Shown piece after piece: positions 43,211 through 52,424 of a DNA stretch of 64,000 bases. Made by a program: the position numbers and the translations under genes. The stretch covers positions 1,116,001-1,180,000 of the forward strand of contig FSRV01000002.1 of assembly GCA_900142905.1 (NCBI GenBank). Direction: 5' to 3'. The DNA comes from Burkholderia sp. GAS332. GTDB taxonomy: Bacteria > Pseudomonadota > Gammaproteobacteria > Burkholderiales > Burkholderiaceae. Under the pieces are notes generated by a model that saw only the letters and a program-made list of their open reading frames with translations, was not told where the DNA came from and made no database searches. The stretch's first letter is position 1. Every line of letters starts with the position of its first letter.

Positions 43211-44293
43211 ATGGTTGAGAAAATGTGCTTTGCCCCCCGGAAAATTGTCTCCGGGGTCGTCATGATGCTATTCGTAAGCTCAGCACACTCGCAAAGTAGT
43301 GTGACGTTGTACGGCATAGTCGACGCGGGTTTGCTATACACCAGCAAAACCTTGAATAGTCAAAATGGGCAGAATGCTGGAAAGCAATTCTCTTTGATCG
43401 ATGCGGGATCCACGCCGTCGAATTTTGGTCTGAAGGGAGTCGAGGACCTCGGGGGCGGCGTTAAGGCGGAATTCAGGCTCGAGAGCGGTATTAGCGTCGC
43501 AAACGGAGGCTACGGCATTTCGAACGGGAATCTGTTTGGTCGCCAGGCGTGGGTTGGCTTGCAAACCGATTACGGCGAGGTGAAGGCGGGCCTGCAGTAT
43601 TCACCTTTCTTTCTCGCGTTGTTCAGACTTGATCCGCGTGGTACCTCAACCTTCGCGAGCGGTGCCATTATTTATGTGGATAGCGTGGCAGCGACAGGCG
43701 TATTCACGTCGAACGCGGTGTCGTACACAAGTCCTGTCATGGGCGGATTTCAGGGCAGCGTACTTTATGCGCTCGGTGGCCAAGCCGGCGATTTTGCAGC
43801 CGGACGGCAATATTCTGCGGATCTGAAATACGAAAACGGAAGCCTGCTAGTTGACGCGGCTTTCTTTAACGGAAACGCAGGTGGATCCGCGCAGACACCT
43901 ATACCCACAACCGTCGAGTTCTTTGGTCGCACGCTGGGCGCTTCCTATAAGTTCTCCTCATTGACCGTCAAGGCCTCCTTCTCCAGCTACAAGGTAGCAG
44001 GGTCGTTCAGCAACAATGTGTATGGTGGAGGATTTGACTATTATGTATTGCCGTCGCTGAATCTTAACGGCGGAGTCTGGTTCACGACAGATCGAAACGA
44101 CACGTCAAATCACTCAATTTTGGGTGCAATCGGGACACAGTATTTCCTGTCGAAGTCTACGTCGCTGTATGGGGAGGTAGGCGTAGTGAATAACCACGGG
44201 AAAATGAATACTGGTTTGTCAATTGATGGTGCGCTGTACGGGGTCGCTGGAACGACAGTAGGCACGGTGGTCGGAATCAGGCACCTGTTTTAG
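43211..44293 (+). CDS. Gram-negative porin
   Basis: The 360-residue porin has its signal peptide ending SSAHS before QSSVTLYGIVDAG. GVEDLGGGVKAEFRLESG and LFGRQAWVGL are the conserved early strands; the C-terminus is GIRHLF. GGAGGAG lies six bases before the ATG at 43211; a longer upstream start was rejected. It is divergent to the hemerythrin-Rieske operon and shares its palindromic operator, so it is the probable entry channel for that substrate. The 335-bp stretch after it (44294-44628) shows no gene. Confidence 0.95.
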   Translation: MVEKMCFAPRKIVSGVVMMLFVSSAHSQSSVTLYGIVDAGLLYTSKTLNSQNGQNAGKQFSLIDAGSTPSNFGLKGVEDLGGGVKAEFRLESGISVANGGYGISNGNLFGRQAWVGLQTDYGEVKAGLQYSPFFLALFRLDPRGTSTFASGAIIYVDSVAATGVFTSNAVSYTSPVMGGFQGSVLYALGGQAGDFAAGRQYSADLKYENGSLLVDAAFFNGNAGGSAQTPIPTTVEFFGRTLGASYKFSSLTVKASFSSYKVAGSFSNNVYGGGFDYYVLPSLNLNGGVWFTTDRNDTSNHSILGAIGTQYFLSKSTSLYGEVGVVNNHGKMNTGLSIDGALYGVAGTTVGTVVGIRHLF

Positions 44294-44628
44294 CCGGAGA
44301 CGAGGCCAAAGCGACCTCCGTTCGTTCGCTCACGGCGCGGTCGATGGGATCGCGCCGACTCACTTGCCGATGCCCTGGAGGCTTCGGTCCCGCCAAACCA
44401 TCGGTCTTCTCCACACCCTCCTCATATCGTCGCAACGACGGCCACATTCTCCAGGCGAAATCCAGCAAAACGATCGAACCCGTGTTGGCCGATTGTTGAC
44501 GCATTTGCAACAGAGAGTTGGGTGGATTAGTACTTACCCTAGTTATTTTTACCCTTTAGACTGCATTCAACCGTGGCAGAGAAGCTCCTTTGCAGCGCCA
44601 CTAACAAAAATCGTTGAGGCAGGTCGTC

Positions 44629-44913
44629 ATGAAGTCGTTCACCAGGATGGTTCTTATTGCTGCCCTTTTTGCAGCACCCGTTACGTCGTTCGCACAGTCC
44701 AGTCAGCCGGTTAGTCGGGCGCAGGTGCATGCGGAGCTGGTGCAGCTCGAGCAAGCTGGCTATGACCCGCATGACTGGATTCACTACCCCGAGAACATCC
44801 AGGCCGCTCAGGCAAAAGTCGCGGCGCAGAACGCCACAGCCCAAGCCGCGGTTTCGGGATACGGCGGTGCTGCTGACGGAACGTCTCGTTCGGGCGCAGC
44901 AAGCGGTATGTAA
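44629..44913 (+). CDS. DUF4148 family exported protein
   Basis: The 94-residue protein has a signal peptide (MKSFTRMVLIAALFAAPVTS, cleavage after SFA) followed by the DUF4148 domain (VSRAQVHAELVQLEQAGYDP, IHYPENIQAAQAKV). The family is abundant in Burkholderiales and its function is unknown. It stands alone; the 402 bp after it (44914-45315) hold no gene I can support. A tail of a related gene is at 37375-37473. Confidence 0.88.
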   Translation: MKSFTRMVLIAALFAAPVTSFAQSSQPVSRAQVHAELVQLEQAGYDPHDWIHYPENIQAAQAKVAAQNATAQAAVSGYGGAADGTSRSGAASGM

Positions 44914-45315
44914 TATTGGGTGTAAGGGCGTTATTTTAGAAAATCGCGTAATGTGCGGCTGAGTGTTTCCTGCCTGTATGGGTAAGAAGCCTCGGCCGTT
45001 TTGCTTTAGGTGCGTCTGTTGTGCGCCCAGCATAGACGTTATGCCTGCAAATCGACGACTACCGTATCGACATCGACGTTGCGCCGTTGGCCGCGCATCT
45101 GGGCCATTGGGACGCTTTGATCTATTCTTGTCGTTCTGCCCAAAGCAACGATCCATTGCAACCGAGGAGATATGCGCTGAATCGTTTCAGACGTAGCCTT
45201 CACGTCGCGTTGTCACTTCATTTCAGGTTCGACCCTGGTAGCAACACTGTGCGTCTTGTCGGGCGCACAGTATTTCCCATAGCAGCATCACTGCAGATAT
45301 AGGAAGGAGATCGAA

Positions 45316-45915
45316 ATGTCGAAAGTTCTGGTTCTATATTATTCGTCGTATGGCCATGTCGAAGCGCTGGCGGATGCCGTCGCCGAAGGTGCGCGCTCGG
45401 CGGGCGCCACGGTCGACGTCAAGCGAGTGCCGGAGACCGCGCCGGCGGAAGTGGCCAAGGCCGCCTACTTCAAGCTCGACCAGCAAGCGCCGGTTGCCAC
45501 GGTCGCCGAGCTCGCCAACTACGATGCGATTGTCGTCGGCACGCCGACCCGGTTTGGGCGCATGTCGTCGCAGATGGCGACATTCCTGGATCAAGCCGGC
45601 GGTTTGTGGATGAGCGGCGCGCTGAACGGCAAGGTAGGCGGTGCCTTCACGTCGACCGCCAGCCAGCACGGCGGCCAGGAAACGACCTTGTTTTCGGTTA
45701 TCACCAACCTGCTGCACTTCGGCATGACCATTGTCGGCCTGCCGTACAGCCACCAGGGGCAGATGACGCTGGACGAGATCGTCGGCGGTGCGCCCTATGG
45801 CGCCACGACCATCGCCGGTGGACAAGGTCAGCGCCAGCCGAGCGCGATCGAACTCGCCGGCGCTCGCCACCAGGGCGAACTGATCGCCAAGACGGCGAAC
45901 AAGCTGTTTGGCTGA
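45316..45915 (+). CDS. wrbA: NAD(P)H:quinone oxidoreductase WrbA
   Basis: The 199-residue flavodoxin-fold FMN protein begins [20 protein letters not shown], the phosphate-binding loop, with [19 protein letters not shown] near 75 and [12 protein letters not shown] near 115, all WrbA signatures. The length fits the family. It reduces quinones by two electrons, limiting redox cycling, which suits a cell handling hydroquinones. AGGAGA precedes the ATG. It is 165 bp upstream of an esterase gene on the same strand. Confidence 0.95.
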   Translation: MSKVLVLYYSSYGHVEALADAVAEGARSAGATVDVKRVPETAPAEVAKAAYFKLDQQAPVATVAELANYDAIVVGTPTRFGRMSSQMATFLDQAGGLWMSGALNGKVGGAFTSTASQHGGQETTLFSVITNLLHFGMTIVGLPYSHQGQMTLDEIVGGAPYGATTIAGGQGQRQPSAIELAGARHQGELIAKTANKLFG

Positions 45916-46080
45916 ACGTCAGGCCTATTCGCATCGTCGAGGCGCGAAAGAGACGGCCAGGCGGATTCCCGCTTGGCCGACACGGATCGGGATGCCGAAC
46001 TGACCAGGATACAGACTGTCGTTCGACATTGGCCGAGCACCGTTGCCATTGATAACCCATCAATTCGAGAGAGCTGAACC

Positions 46081-47058
46081 ATGCAAGGTCCGACGACTGA
46101 AGGTGCGTTGGGGGATTTCGTCGTCACCCATCCGCTTGACCCGGAAGATGGCGTGATCACCACCGCCGCGCGAGCGATGGCAAGTTCCATGAAAGGCAAA
46201 TTAAGGGGAATCGAAGCACGCGAGCCATTCGATGCCATGATGGAGCGCACTTTGTCACGCGATGACGTGAGCTTCGAGTCCGACACGGTTGGCGGTATCC
46301 CGGGGCTCTGGGTTCATCCTGCGCATTCTCGATCTGATGAAGCGATCCTCCATCTGCACGCCGGCTGGTTCAGCCTGGGATCGGCCAAAGCATTCCGCCA
46401 CCTGGTCGGCCATATCGCCGCGAGGGCGGGAGCGAGCGCGTTTATCCCGGACTATCGGCTTGCTCCCGAGCATCCTTTTCCTGCGGCCGTCGACGATGTG
46501 CTGGCGTGTTACCGCGGGCTTGAGGAAAGGGGCATTCGCCGGATTGCCGTCACGGGAGACTCTGCCGGCGGTAATCTCGCGCTGGTACTCGCCGCACGCA
46601 TCTCCAGCGACGCCATCTTCGCAAAGGCGGCGCTGGTTGGCGTGGCGGTACTATCGCCGGTGACCGACTTGACGCTCTCGGGCGAGACCTATGTGACGCG
46701 CGCGGATGCCGAGCCGTATTTCACGCTCCCGCAGGTCGCGGAATTGGTGGGTGCCTATTTGGGGAGTGCCGACCCGAAACTTCCGCTAGCTTCGCCACTC
46801 CACGCGCAGCTTTCCGGGTTGCCCCCCGTACGCATTCACGTCGGAGACGACGAAGTATTGCTCGATGATTCGCGCAGATATGTCGAGCGTGCTGTTGCCG
46901 CCGGCACCGATGCCCGGCTTGATGTCTGGATGGGGATGCCGCATGGATTCGCCGGCAGTATCGGATCGTTGAAGGCGTCGACACAAGCGGTGGATGCCAT
47001 CGGCAATTTTCTCTCGGAGAAGCTGCAGGCAGGCGCAGGCCCGCACACTGCGCGCTGA
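46081..47058 (+). CDS. Alpha/beta hydrolase (hormone-sensitive-lipase-like esterase)
   Basis: The 325-residue esterase has its nucleophile Ser in GDSAGGNLALVLAA near 160, Asp in HVGDDEVLLDDS near 262 and His in GMPHGFAGS near 290, plus PDYRLAPEHPFPAA. The family oxyanion motif HGGG is replaced by LHLHAGWFSLGS, so only one of the usual glycines remains. It resembles carbon-ester hydrolases of the HSL/AB hydrolase 3 group. It converges on the LysR gene with a 42-bp gap. Confidence 0.9.
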   Translation: MQGPTTEGALGDFVVTHPLDPEDGVITTAARAMASSMKGKLRGIEAREPFDAMMERTLSRDDVSFESDTVGGIPGLWVHPAHSRSDEAILHLHAGWFSLGSAKAFRHLVGHIAARAGASAFIPDYRLAPEHPFPAAVDDVLACYRGLEERGIRRIAVTGDSAGGNLALVLAARISSDAIFAKAALVGVAVLSPVTDLTLSGETYVTRADAEPYFTLPQVAELVGAYLGSADPKLPLASPLHAQLSGLPPVRIHVGDDEVLLDDSRRYVERAVAAGTDARLDVWMGMPHGFAGSIGSLKASTQAVDAIGNFLSEKLQAGAGPHTAR

Positions 47059-47100
47059 AACCGCGGCACACGTTGCAGGGCACAGCGCGGGTGGACCGCT

Positions 47101-48018
47101 CTAGCGCTGCTGGTTCAGCGCTTCGAATCCTGCAACGAGCGCATCGAGCAGGTGACGGACAGCCGGCACCATGCCTCGGCGCGTGGGAAAGATCGCGTGC
47201 ACAAGGCCCGGCGTGGTAGTCAGACCTGGCAGCAGGTGCTGCAGGCGGCCGGCCTGAATATCAACTTCAACCAGCTCTCTCGGCAGCATCGCCACGCCGA
47301 TGCCAGATATCGCCGCAACCCGCAGGCTGGCGAGGTCGTCGGTCGCGAGGCGGGGCTGGTGCTCCCATGATGTCACGTGCCCTTCAACGTCCACCAGGTT
47401 CCAGACAAATCGCTCGCTGTTGCTGGCCATGGAAAGGGTGGGCCATCCCTTCACGGATTCGATCGAACTGGGCGCCGAGTGGCGCGCCGCCAACGCGGGA
47501 CTGGCAACCAGAATGTGGATCGACAAGCCCAACTGCCGGACGGCGAGATCGGTGTTTTCCAGCGGGGGGCGCCTGACCCGGATGGCAAAGTCCAAGCCTT
47601 CCTCGACGACATCCACGCGGCGGTTGGTTGCGTCCAGCAGGATCTGGACATCAGGATTGTCCTCTACGTACCGCGCAATGATCGCGGAGATGCCGGACTC
47701 CAGTAAGGCCACGGGGCAGGCGATGCGCACGGTCCCCTGCGGCCTCGCGCGCGTGCGGTCCACGATATCTTTGGCGGCCTTTGATTCCGCCACCAGCGCC
47801 AGGCAATGCTGGTGGAACTGCCGCCCGGTTTCCGTCAAAGACAGGCTCCGGCTCGTGCGGTTGAGCAGGCGGACGCCAAGTTCTTCTTCCAGGGCCCGAA
47901 TGCGCCGGCTGAGTTTCGACGTCTGCAGGCCGAGGCTGCGCGCGGCCGCCGTGTAGCTTCCATGCTCGACCACTTCCGCGAAGAGACGAAGATCATTGAG
48001 GTCAGTGATTGCGTTCAT
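47101..48018 (-). CDS. LysR-family transcriptional regulator
   Basis: The 305-residue protein has an N-terminal winged helix-turn-helix at about 5-65 (LRLFAEVVEHGSYTAAARSLGLQTSKLSRRI) and a LysR substrate-binding domain from about 90. It is divergent to the pirin gene at 48208 with a 189-bp gap, the usual arrangement for a LysR protein and its target. It belongs to the group often found beside pirin, WrbA and DoxX genes in Burkholderiales. The inducer is unknown. Confidence 0.93.
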   Translation of the reverse strand: MNAITDLNDLRLFAEVVEHGSYTAAARSLGLQTSKLSRRIRALEEELGVRLLNRTSRSLSLTETGRQFHQHCLALVAESKAAKDIVDRTRARPQGTVRIACPVALLESGISAIIARYVEDNPDVQILLDATNRRVDVVEEGLDFAIRVRRPPLENTDLAVRQLGLSIHILVASPALAARHSAPSSIESVKGWPTLSMASNSERFVWNLVDVEGHVTSWEHQPRLATDDLASLRVAAISGIGVAMLPRELVEVDIQAGRLQHLLPGLTTTPGLVHAIFPTRRGMVPAVRHLLDALVAGFEALNQQR

Positions 48019-48207
48019 GGGCAGCCTTCAATTCCTTCTCATCGTTCTATTGGCGGCAAGGATGCCTTTCATTCTTGGACCTATGCACGAGTTCGTTGCA
48101 AATATAGCATCCTTCTCATCGCCTGGATCACCTGCATCAGCACCGAATCCGGTCGGTCGCACAGGTGACAGGCGCCGCATTGGCGGTAATGGGAAACGGA
48201 GAAGGAC

Positions 48208-48906
48208 ATGCTCGCACACAGGCGTTGGGAATCGTTGGACAGGGCGGAACAAAGTTGGCTGCGCGCGAAATACCATTTCGCAGTTAGCGCCGATGGTAAT
48301 CCCGACCATGCAGCGTTGGGTCCCCTGATCGTCTGGAACGACGACGAGATTGCGGTAGGCAGCGGTTTTCCCATGCACGGGCACCGTGACATGGAGATCA
48401 TCACCTATGTGCGTCAAGGCTCGCTCGGGCATCGCGACACCTTGGGATCCGACGGCACGATCCACGCAGGCAATGTTCAGGTCATGAGCGCCGGCACGGG
48501 CATACGCCACACCGAGTTCAACACGGGTGAGGTGCCACTCAAGGTCTACCAGATCTGGCTGCTGCCGCGTAAAGCAGGTGGTGAACCCGCGTGGGACACC
48601 AAGCCGTTTCCTAAAAGCGACCGGTCGGGAAGGTTCGTAGTCCTTGCCAGTGGGTTCACCGGCGATGAAGGTGCACTTCCCGTTCGCGCCAATGCGCGCG
48701 TGCTGGGCGCCATGCTCAAGGCCGGCGAAAGCGTTCGGCATGAGTTGAATCCGGCGCGTCGTGCCTATCTCGTGGTGGCCTCGGGACGCATCGAAGTGAA
48801 TGGCGAGCCGGTTGGGCCGCTAGATGGCGTGGCGATCACGAAGGTCACCACGGCGCAGATTTCTGCTCTTGAAGATTCCGAGCTGGTGATGGTGGACGCC
48901 GGCTAA
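48208..48906 (+). CDS. Pirin family protein (YhhW-like)
   Basis: The 232-residue bicupin has its metal site residues in FPMHGHRDMEIITYV near 50-62 and GIRHTEFN near 100. Pirins of the YhhW type show quercetin 2,3-dioxygenase activity in vitro; the physiological role is unclear. GGAGAAGGAC precedes the ATG. A DoxX gene follows 51 bp downstream on the same strand. Confidence 0.9.
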   Translation: MLAHRRWESLDRAEQSWLRAKYHFAVSADGNPDHAALGPLIVWNDDEIAVGSGFPMHGHRDMEIITYVRQGSLGHRDTLGSDGTIHAGNVQVMSAGTGIRHTEFNTGEVPLKVYQIWLLPRKAGGEPAWDTKPFPKSDRSGRFVVLASGFTGDEGALPVRANARVLGAMLKAGESVRHELNPARRAYLVVASGRIEVNGEPVGPLDGVAITKVTTAQISALEDSELVMVDAG

Positions 48907-48957
48907 TTTCCTTTCTTTGTATTCCACCTACGCAAATTCATATTTAAGGAGTTGGTC

Positions 48958-49380
48958 ATGGAACGTTTTAAATTTCTTCCGCTGTTGGGTCGCATTCTGA
49001 TCGGGGCACCGTTTGTCATGAGCGGGCTGGGCAAGCTCGCAGCATATAGCGCAACGGTTGGCTATATTGCGGCCATGGGTCTGCCGGTGCCGCCACTCGC
49101 GTTCGTTGTTTCCGTGTTGGTCGAGTTGGGCGGCGGTCTGCTGCTGCTGTCGGGCTACCGGGTTCGCCTCGTGTCGGTGGCGATGGCGGTGTTCTGTGTA
49201 GTCACTGCGCTTTTCTTTCACCACAACTTCGCCGATCAGAACCAGATGATCAACTTCCTCAAGAATGTGATGATGGCTGGCGGTCTCCTGCAGATCACCT
49301 ACTTCGGCGCCGGCGCCTTCAGTCTGGACGCGCGACTCGGTCGGGTGGTCTCGCGCGCGGCGTCTCTGAGCGCGAGCTGA
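48958..49380 (+). CDS. DoxX family membrane protein
   Basis: The 140-residue protein has four predicted membrane segments (LPLLGRILIGAPFVMSGLGKL, then helices near 45, 75 and 105). The family is DoxX, named after a subunit of archaeal thiosulfate:quinone oxidoreductase, but most bacterial members have unknown functions in redox stress. AAGGAG lies before the ATG at 48958. It is the partner of the pirin gene, with a short SDR tail after it. Confidence 0.9.
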   Translation: MERFKFLPLLGRILIGAPFVMSGLGKLAAYSATVGYIAAMGLPVPPLAFVVSVLVELGGGLLLLSGYRVRLVSVAMAVFCVVTALFFHHNFADQNQMINFLKNVMMAGGLLQITYFGAGAFSLDARLGRVVSRAASLSAS

Positions 49381-49382
49381 GA

Positions 49383-49430
49383 AAGGTGACGGGCGTCGAT
49401 ATCGTGGTCGACGGCGGCACGAAGGTCTGA
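49383..49430 (+). pseudogene. C-terminal SDR remnant
   Basis: Directly after the DoxX stop the frame reads KVTGVDIVVDGGTKV and then stops. The T-G-x-D-I-x-V-D-G-G pattern is the classic end of short-chain dehydrogenases. Nothing upstream in the frame is SDR-like, since the DoxX gene occupies it. It is probably what is left of a third gene in the pirin-DoxX cluster. Confidence 0.6.
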
Positions 49431-49568
49431 TGATCGCCGATCGATTCTGATGATCCACTGTTCGTGATTGCGTGGTCCCGCAAGCTACGTTCGCGGAATA
49501 TGACGCTCCAAGCGACGGGCAGCGCGCCGGCGGCGCGCGTGCCAAATTGCAGTAGCGCAGTAGTTAGC

Positions 49569-50459
49569 TTACTTCGCCAGTTGTGCAATGAAGGCGCGGG
49601 TCGCCGGTCCCGGCGGCGCGTCCTTACGGTAAACAACCTTCATCGGCATCATCACATCGCGCGGCAGGCCTTCAACGCGAATCGTCACCAAGGTGCCGCG
49701 TTCGAGATCTTCCTTGACCATGTGCAGGGGCATATGGCCCCAGCCCAGACCCGCCTTCAGGAAGGCATATTTGGCGCCCAGATCCGCGAGCCTCCACGTC
49801 GAGGGGGACAGCACGCCGAATTCGCGTCCCTGGGATAGGGCGGTTCGGTCGCTGAGAACGAGTTGCACGTGCTTCCTGATGGTGGCCGCCGAAATGAGGC
49901 CTTGGACATTTGCAAGCGGATGAGCGGAGCTGACGACGGTAACCAGTTCGAGTTCGCGCAAGGATTCGACCTGCAGTTCGTCCGTGACGATCGGCAACGT
50001 GCCGATCACGCCTATGTTGCAAACCTGGTCGAGCACAAGTTTCATTACCCCACCGAGCGCCTCGACATAGAGCCGCAGTGGTGTGTGCGGATAATCCTTT
50101 TGGGATTGAGCCGCCGCGTTCGTCAGGCTGTCCATTGGGTACATCACGTCCATCGCAACGGAGAGCTCGGGCTCCAGACCTTCTCGCATCGCGCGCGCTC
50201 GCGCCTTGAAGCCATCAATCGTGTCAGCCACGGAACGGGCGTCAAGCAGCAAGCTCTTGCCTGCGTCGGTGAGCTGCGGGTAACGGGCGGTGCGATCGAA
50301 TAGCTTCACCTCGAGTTGTGCTTCGAGATTCGCGAGGGTCTGGCTGACCACGGATTGCGCGCGCCGGAGCTTGCGTCCGGCTGCTGAGAAGCTGCCTTCA
50401 TCGACCGCCGCGATGAAGGTCCGGAGCTGGTCCAGTGTCACGCCGTCGAGCATATCCAT
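49569..50459 (-). CDS. LysR-family transcriptional regulator
   Basis: The 296-residue protein has a helix-turn-helix at about 8-66 (LDQLRTFIAAVDEGSFSAAGRKLRRAQSVVSQTL) and an effector domain from about 90. The open frame extends much further upstream, but that part overlaps the divergent pirin gene and is not LysR-like, so ATG 50459 was taken. It is divergent to the pirin gene at 50556 with a 96-bp gap, repeating the LysR/pirin layout 2 kb upstream. Confidence 0.92.
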   Translation of the reverse strand: MDMLDGVTLDQLRTFIAAVDEGSFSAAGRKLRRAQSVVSQTLANLEAQLEVKLFDRTARYPQLTDAGKSLLLDARSVADTIDGFKARARAMREGLEPELSVAMDVMYPMDSLTNAAAQSQKDYPHTPLRLYVEALGGVMKLVLDQVCNIGVIGTLPIVTDELQVESLRELELVTVVSSAHPLANVQGLISAATIRKHVQLVLSDRTALSQGREFGVLSPSTWRLADLGAKYAFLKAGLGWGHMPLHMVKEDLERGTLVTIRVEGLPRDVMMPMKVVYRKDAPPGPATRAFIAQLAK

Positions 50460-50555
50460 CGCTCCAATCGATAGGTGTGATCTAAAAATATAGGCTTTTA
50501 AGATGGAGTGCAAGCTCTTACCTTTACACGTATCGCGTTTTCTCGAGACAGAGCC

Positions 50556-51413
50556 ATGAACATCGACACAGCCGTACTCACCCCGATTCCTGAAACAACG
50601 CTTGCGCCGCGCCGGATCGTTTTTCGCACGGGCGGCCATGCGCACGGCGGCATTACTCGTCTGGCCAGCCCCTCCGATCTCGGCGACCTGCTCAAGCCTT
50701 TTGTGTTCCTTGATCACGCCGTGGTCGTGCCGACCGGCAAGCCGATGTTCGGCATGCACCCGCACTCGGGCATCGCAACACTCACCACCGTGCTGAATGG
50801 GGCAATCTCCTATCAAGATACGACCGGCAAGCATGGCGAACTTCATGCCGGTGGCCTCGAATGGATGAAGGCCGGCAATGGTGTCTGGCACGACGGAGAC
50901 GTATTGCCAGGCGAAGCCGTGCGCCTCTTTCAACTCTGGGTCGCGCTTCCGCCCGCGCAGGAGAATTCGCCGGCGGAAAGCCAGTACATCTCGCCATCCC
51001 AGGTCCAGCGAGACGGGCCGGTCCGCGTCATCCTCGGCCGCCACGGGCCTGCGACGAGCGATATCCGCGCGCCTCAAGGCATCAACTACTTCCATGTTCA
51101 ATTGAGCGCAGGCGAGTCGTGGCGCTATGTGCCGCCTGCGGGGCACAACGTCTCCTGGCTGGCAATCGACAAGGGCCGCCTGAACGCGTCCGAGCCGATC
51201 GAGGCAGGGCAACTCGCCGTGTTCGAGGAATCCGACGGGGCGCCCATTGAGCTGCAAGCCGAGGACGCGACGTCGTTCGTCATCGGCTCCGCTATCAAGC
51301 ATCCCTATCCATTGGTGCTCGGCCGCTACTCGGTACATACGAACGCAGACGCGCTTGCGCGGGGCGAGGCCGAGATTCGCCGCATCGGTCGGGATCTGGC
51401 GGGAGCTAAATGA
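50556..51413 (+). CDS. Pirin family protein
   Basis: The 285-residue bicupin has metal-site residues in FGMHPHSGIATLT near 66-78 and GNGVWHDGD near 112-120. The N-terminal RIVFRTGGHAHGG is typical of the larger pirin subgroup. It ends overlapping the HMG-CoA lyase start by four bases, so the two are probably cotranscribed. Function in vivo is not established for the family. Confidence 0.88.
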   Translation: MNIDTAVLTPIPETTLAPRRIVFRTGGHAHGGITRLASPSDLGDLLKPFVFLDHAVVVPTGKPMFGMHPHSGIATLTTVLNGAISYQDTTGKHGELHAGGLEWMKAGNGVWHDGDVLPGEAVRLFQLWVALPPAQENSPAESQYISPSQVQRDGPVRVILGRHGPATSDIRAPQGINYFHVQLSAGESWRYVPPAGHNVSWLAIDKGRLNASEPIEAGQLAVFEESDGAPIELQAEDATSFVIGSAIKHPYPLVLGRYSVHTNADALARGEAEIRRIGRDLAGAK

Positions 51414-52309
51414 TGGAACGCGTGCGCATCGTAGAAGTGGGTCCCCGCGACGGGCTGCAAAACGAGAAGCAGAATGTCCCGACTGCGGTCAAGCTGGAGT
51501 TGATCGAGCGCCTGACTGTGGCAGGCCTGCGCGATATCGAGGTCACGTCGTTCGTCTCGCCCAAGTGGGTCCCGCAGATGGCGGACCAGGCCGAGGTGAT
51601 GCGTGGACTGCACCGTCGTCCCGATGTGAACTACCCGGTGCTGACGCCGAACCTGAAGGGTTTCGAGGCCGCGGTGGCCGAAGGCGCGACTGAAGTGGCC
51701 GTGTTCGCTGCGGCCTCGGAGGGGTTCTCGCGGAAAAACATCAATTGCTCGATCGACGAATCGATTGACCGCTTCGTTCCGGTGCTCGACGCCGCGAAGC
51801 GCCTGGGTGTCAAGGTTCGAGGCTATGTGTCTTGCGTAGTGGCCTGTCCGTACGACGGCGCGATCGCGCCGAAGCAGGTCGCGCACGTAGCCGCACGCCT
51901 GCACGAACTAGGCTGCTACGAGGTGTCGCTCGGCGACACGATTGGTGCCGGCACGCCGGGCTCGGTGTTGCCCATGCTCGCGGCGGTAGCGGCGAAGGTA
52001 CCTGTCAGCGGCCTCGCGGGACACTACCACGACACCTACGGCATGGCCGCCGCCAACATTCACGCCTCGTACGACTTCGGGATCCGGGTGTTCGACAGCT
52101 CGGTCGCGGGTCTCGGCGGGTGCCCCTACGCTAAGGGGGCGACCGGCAACGTCGCGACGGAGGACGTCGTGTATCTCCTGCACGGAATAGGCGCAGACAC
52201 GGGCGTGGATCTGGATGCGCTGGTGGACTGCGGCGCGTGGATCTCGGCCCAGCTTCGCCGCGACAACGGGTCTCGAGTGGGCCGGGCGGTCCTCGCCAAG
52301 CGTTCCTGA
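51410..52309 (+). CDS. mvaB: Hydroxymethylglutaryl-CoA lyase
   Basis: The 299-residue TIM-barrel lyase has VEVGPRDGLQNE near 8-18 (catalytic Arg and metal Asp), the metal ligand pair in GHYHDTYGMA near 204-212 and the catalytic Cys signature GLGGCPYAKGATGNVATED near 232-250. It splits HMG-CoA into acetoacetate and acetyl-CoA in leucine catabolism; some relatives act on other 3-hydroxy-3-methyl thioesters. GGGAG precedes the start; a second ATG one codon later is equally possible. Confidence 0.92.
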   Translation: MMERVRIVEVGPRDGLQNEKQNVPTAVKLELIERLTVAGLRDIEVTSFVSPKWVPQMADQAEVMRGLHRRPDVNYPVLTPNLKGFEAAVAEGATEVAVFAAASEGFSRKNINCSIDESIDRFVPVLDAAKRLGVKVRGYVSCVVACPYDGAIAPKQVAHVAARLHELGCYEVSLGDTIGAGTPGSVLPMLAAVAAKVPVSGLAGHYHDTYGMAAANIHASYDFGIRVFDSSVAGLGGCPYAKGATGNVATEDVVYLLHGIGADTGVDLDALVDCGAWISAQLRRDNGSRVGRAVLAKRS

Positions 52310-52395
52310 TTCAGTGTCAGGAGACTACTGTGACAGTGGCGTTGCGTCCCGATCCGTTCGGCGCCCTTGAACGACTGATCCCGGCGCTCGGGTTG

Positions 52396-52415
52396 CAAAA
52401 ACCCGTGCGCCGGGC
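52396..52415 (-). terminator. Short GC hairpin with T-run after phasin gene
   Basis: On the reverse strand CCCG-GCGCA-CGGG is followed by TTTTT, ten bases beyond the phasin stop. The stem is only four to five base pairs, so termination strength is uncertain. Confidence 0.5.
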
Positions 52416-52424
52416 GTTGTTTTG

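Noticed and set aside
45001..45200. Weak open frames in the gap before wrbA
   Set aside because: They have no ribosome site, biased codons or recognisable motif.
50460..51338. In-frame 5' extension of the LysR gene
   Set aside because: The extra part is antisense to the pirin gene and does not resemble a LysR protein; ATG 50459 gives the normal length.
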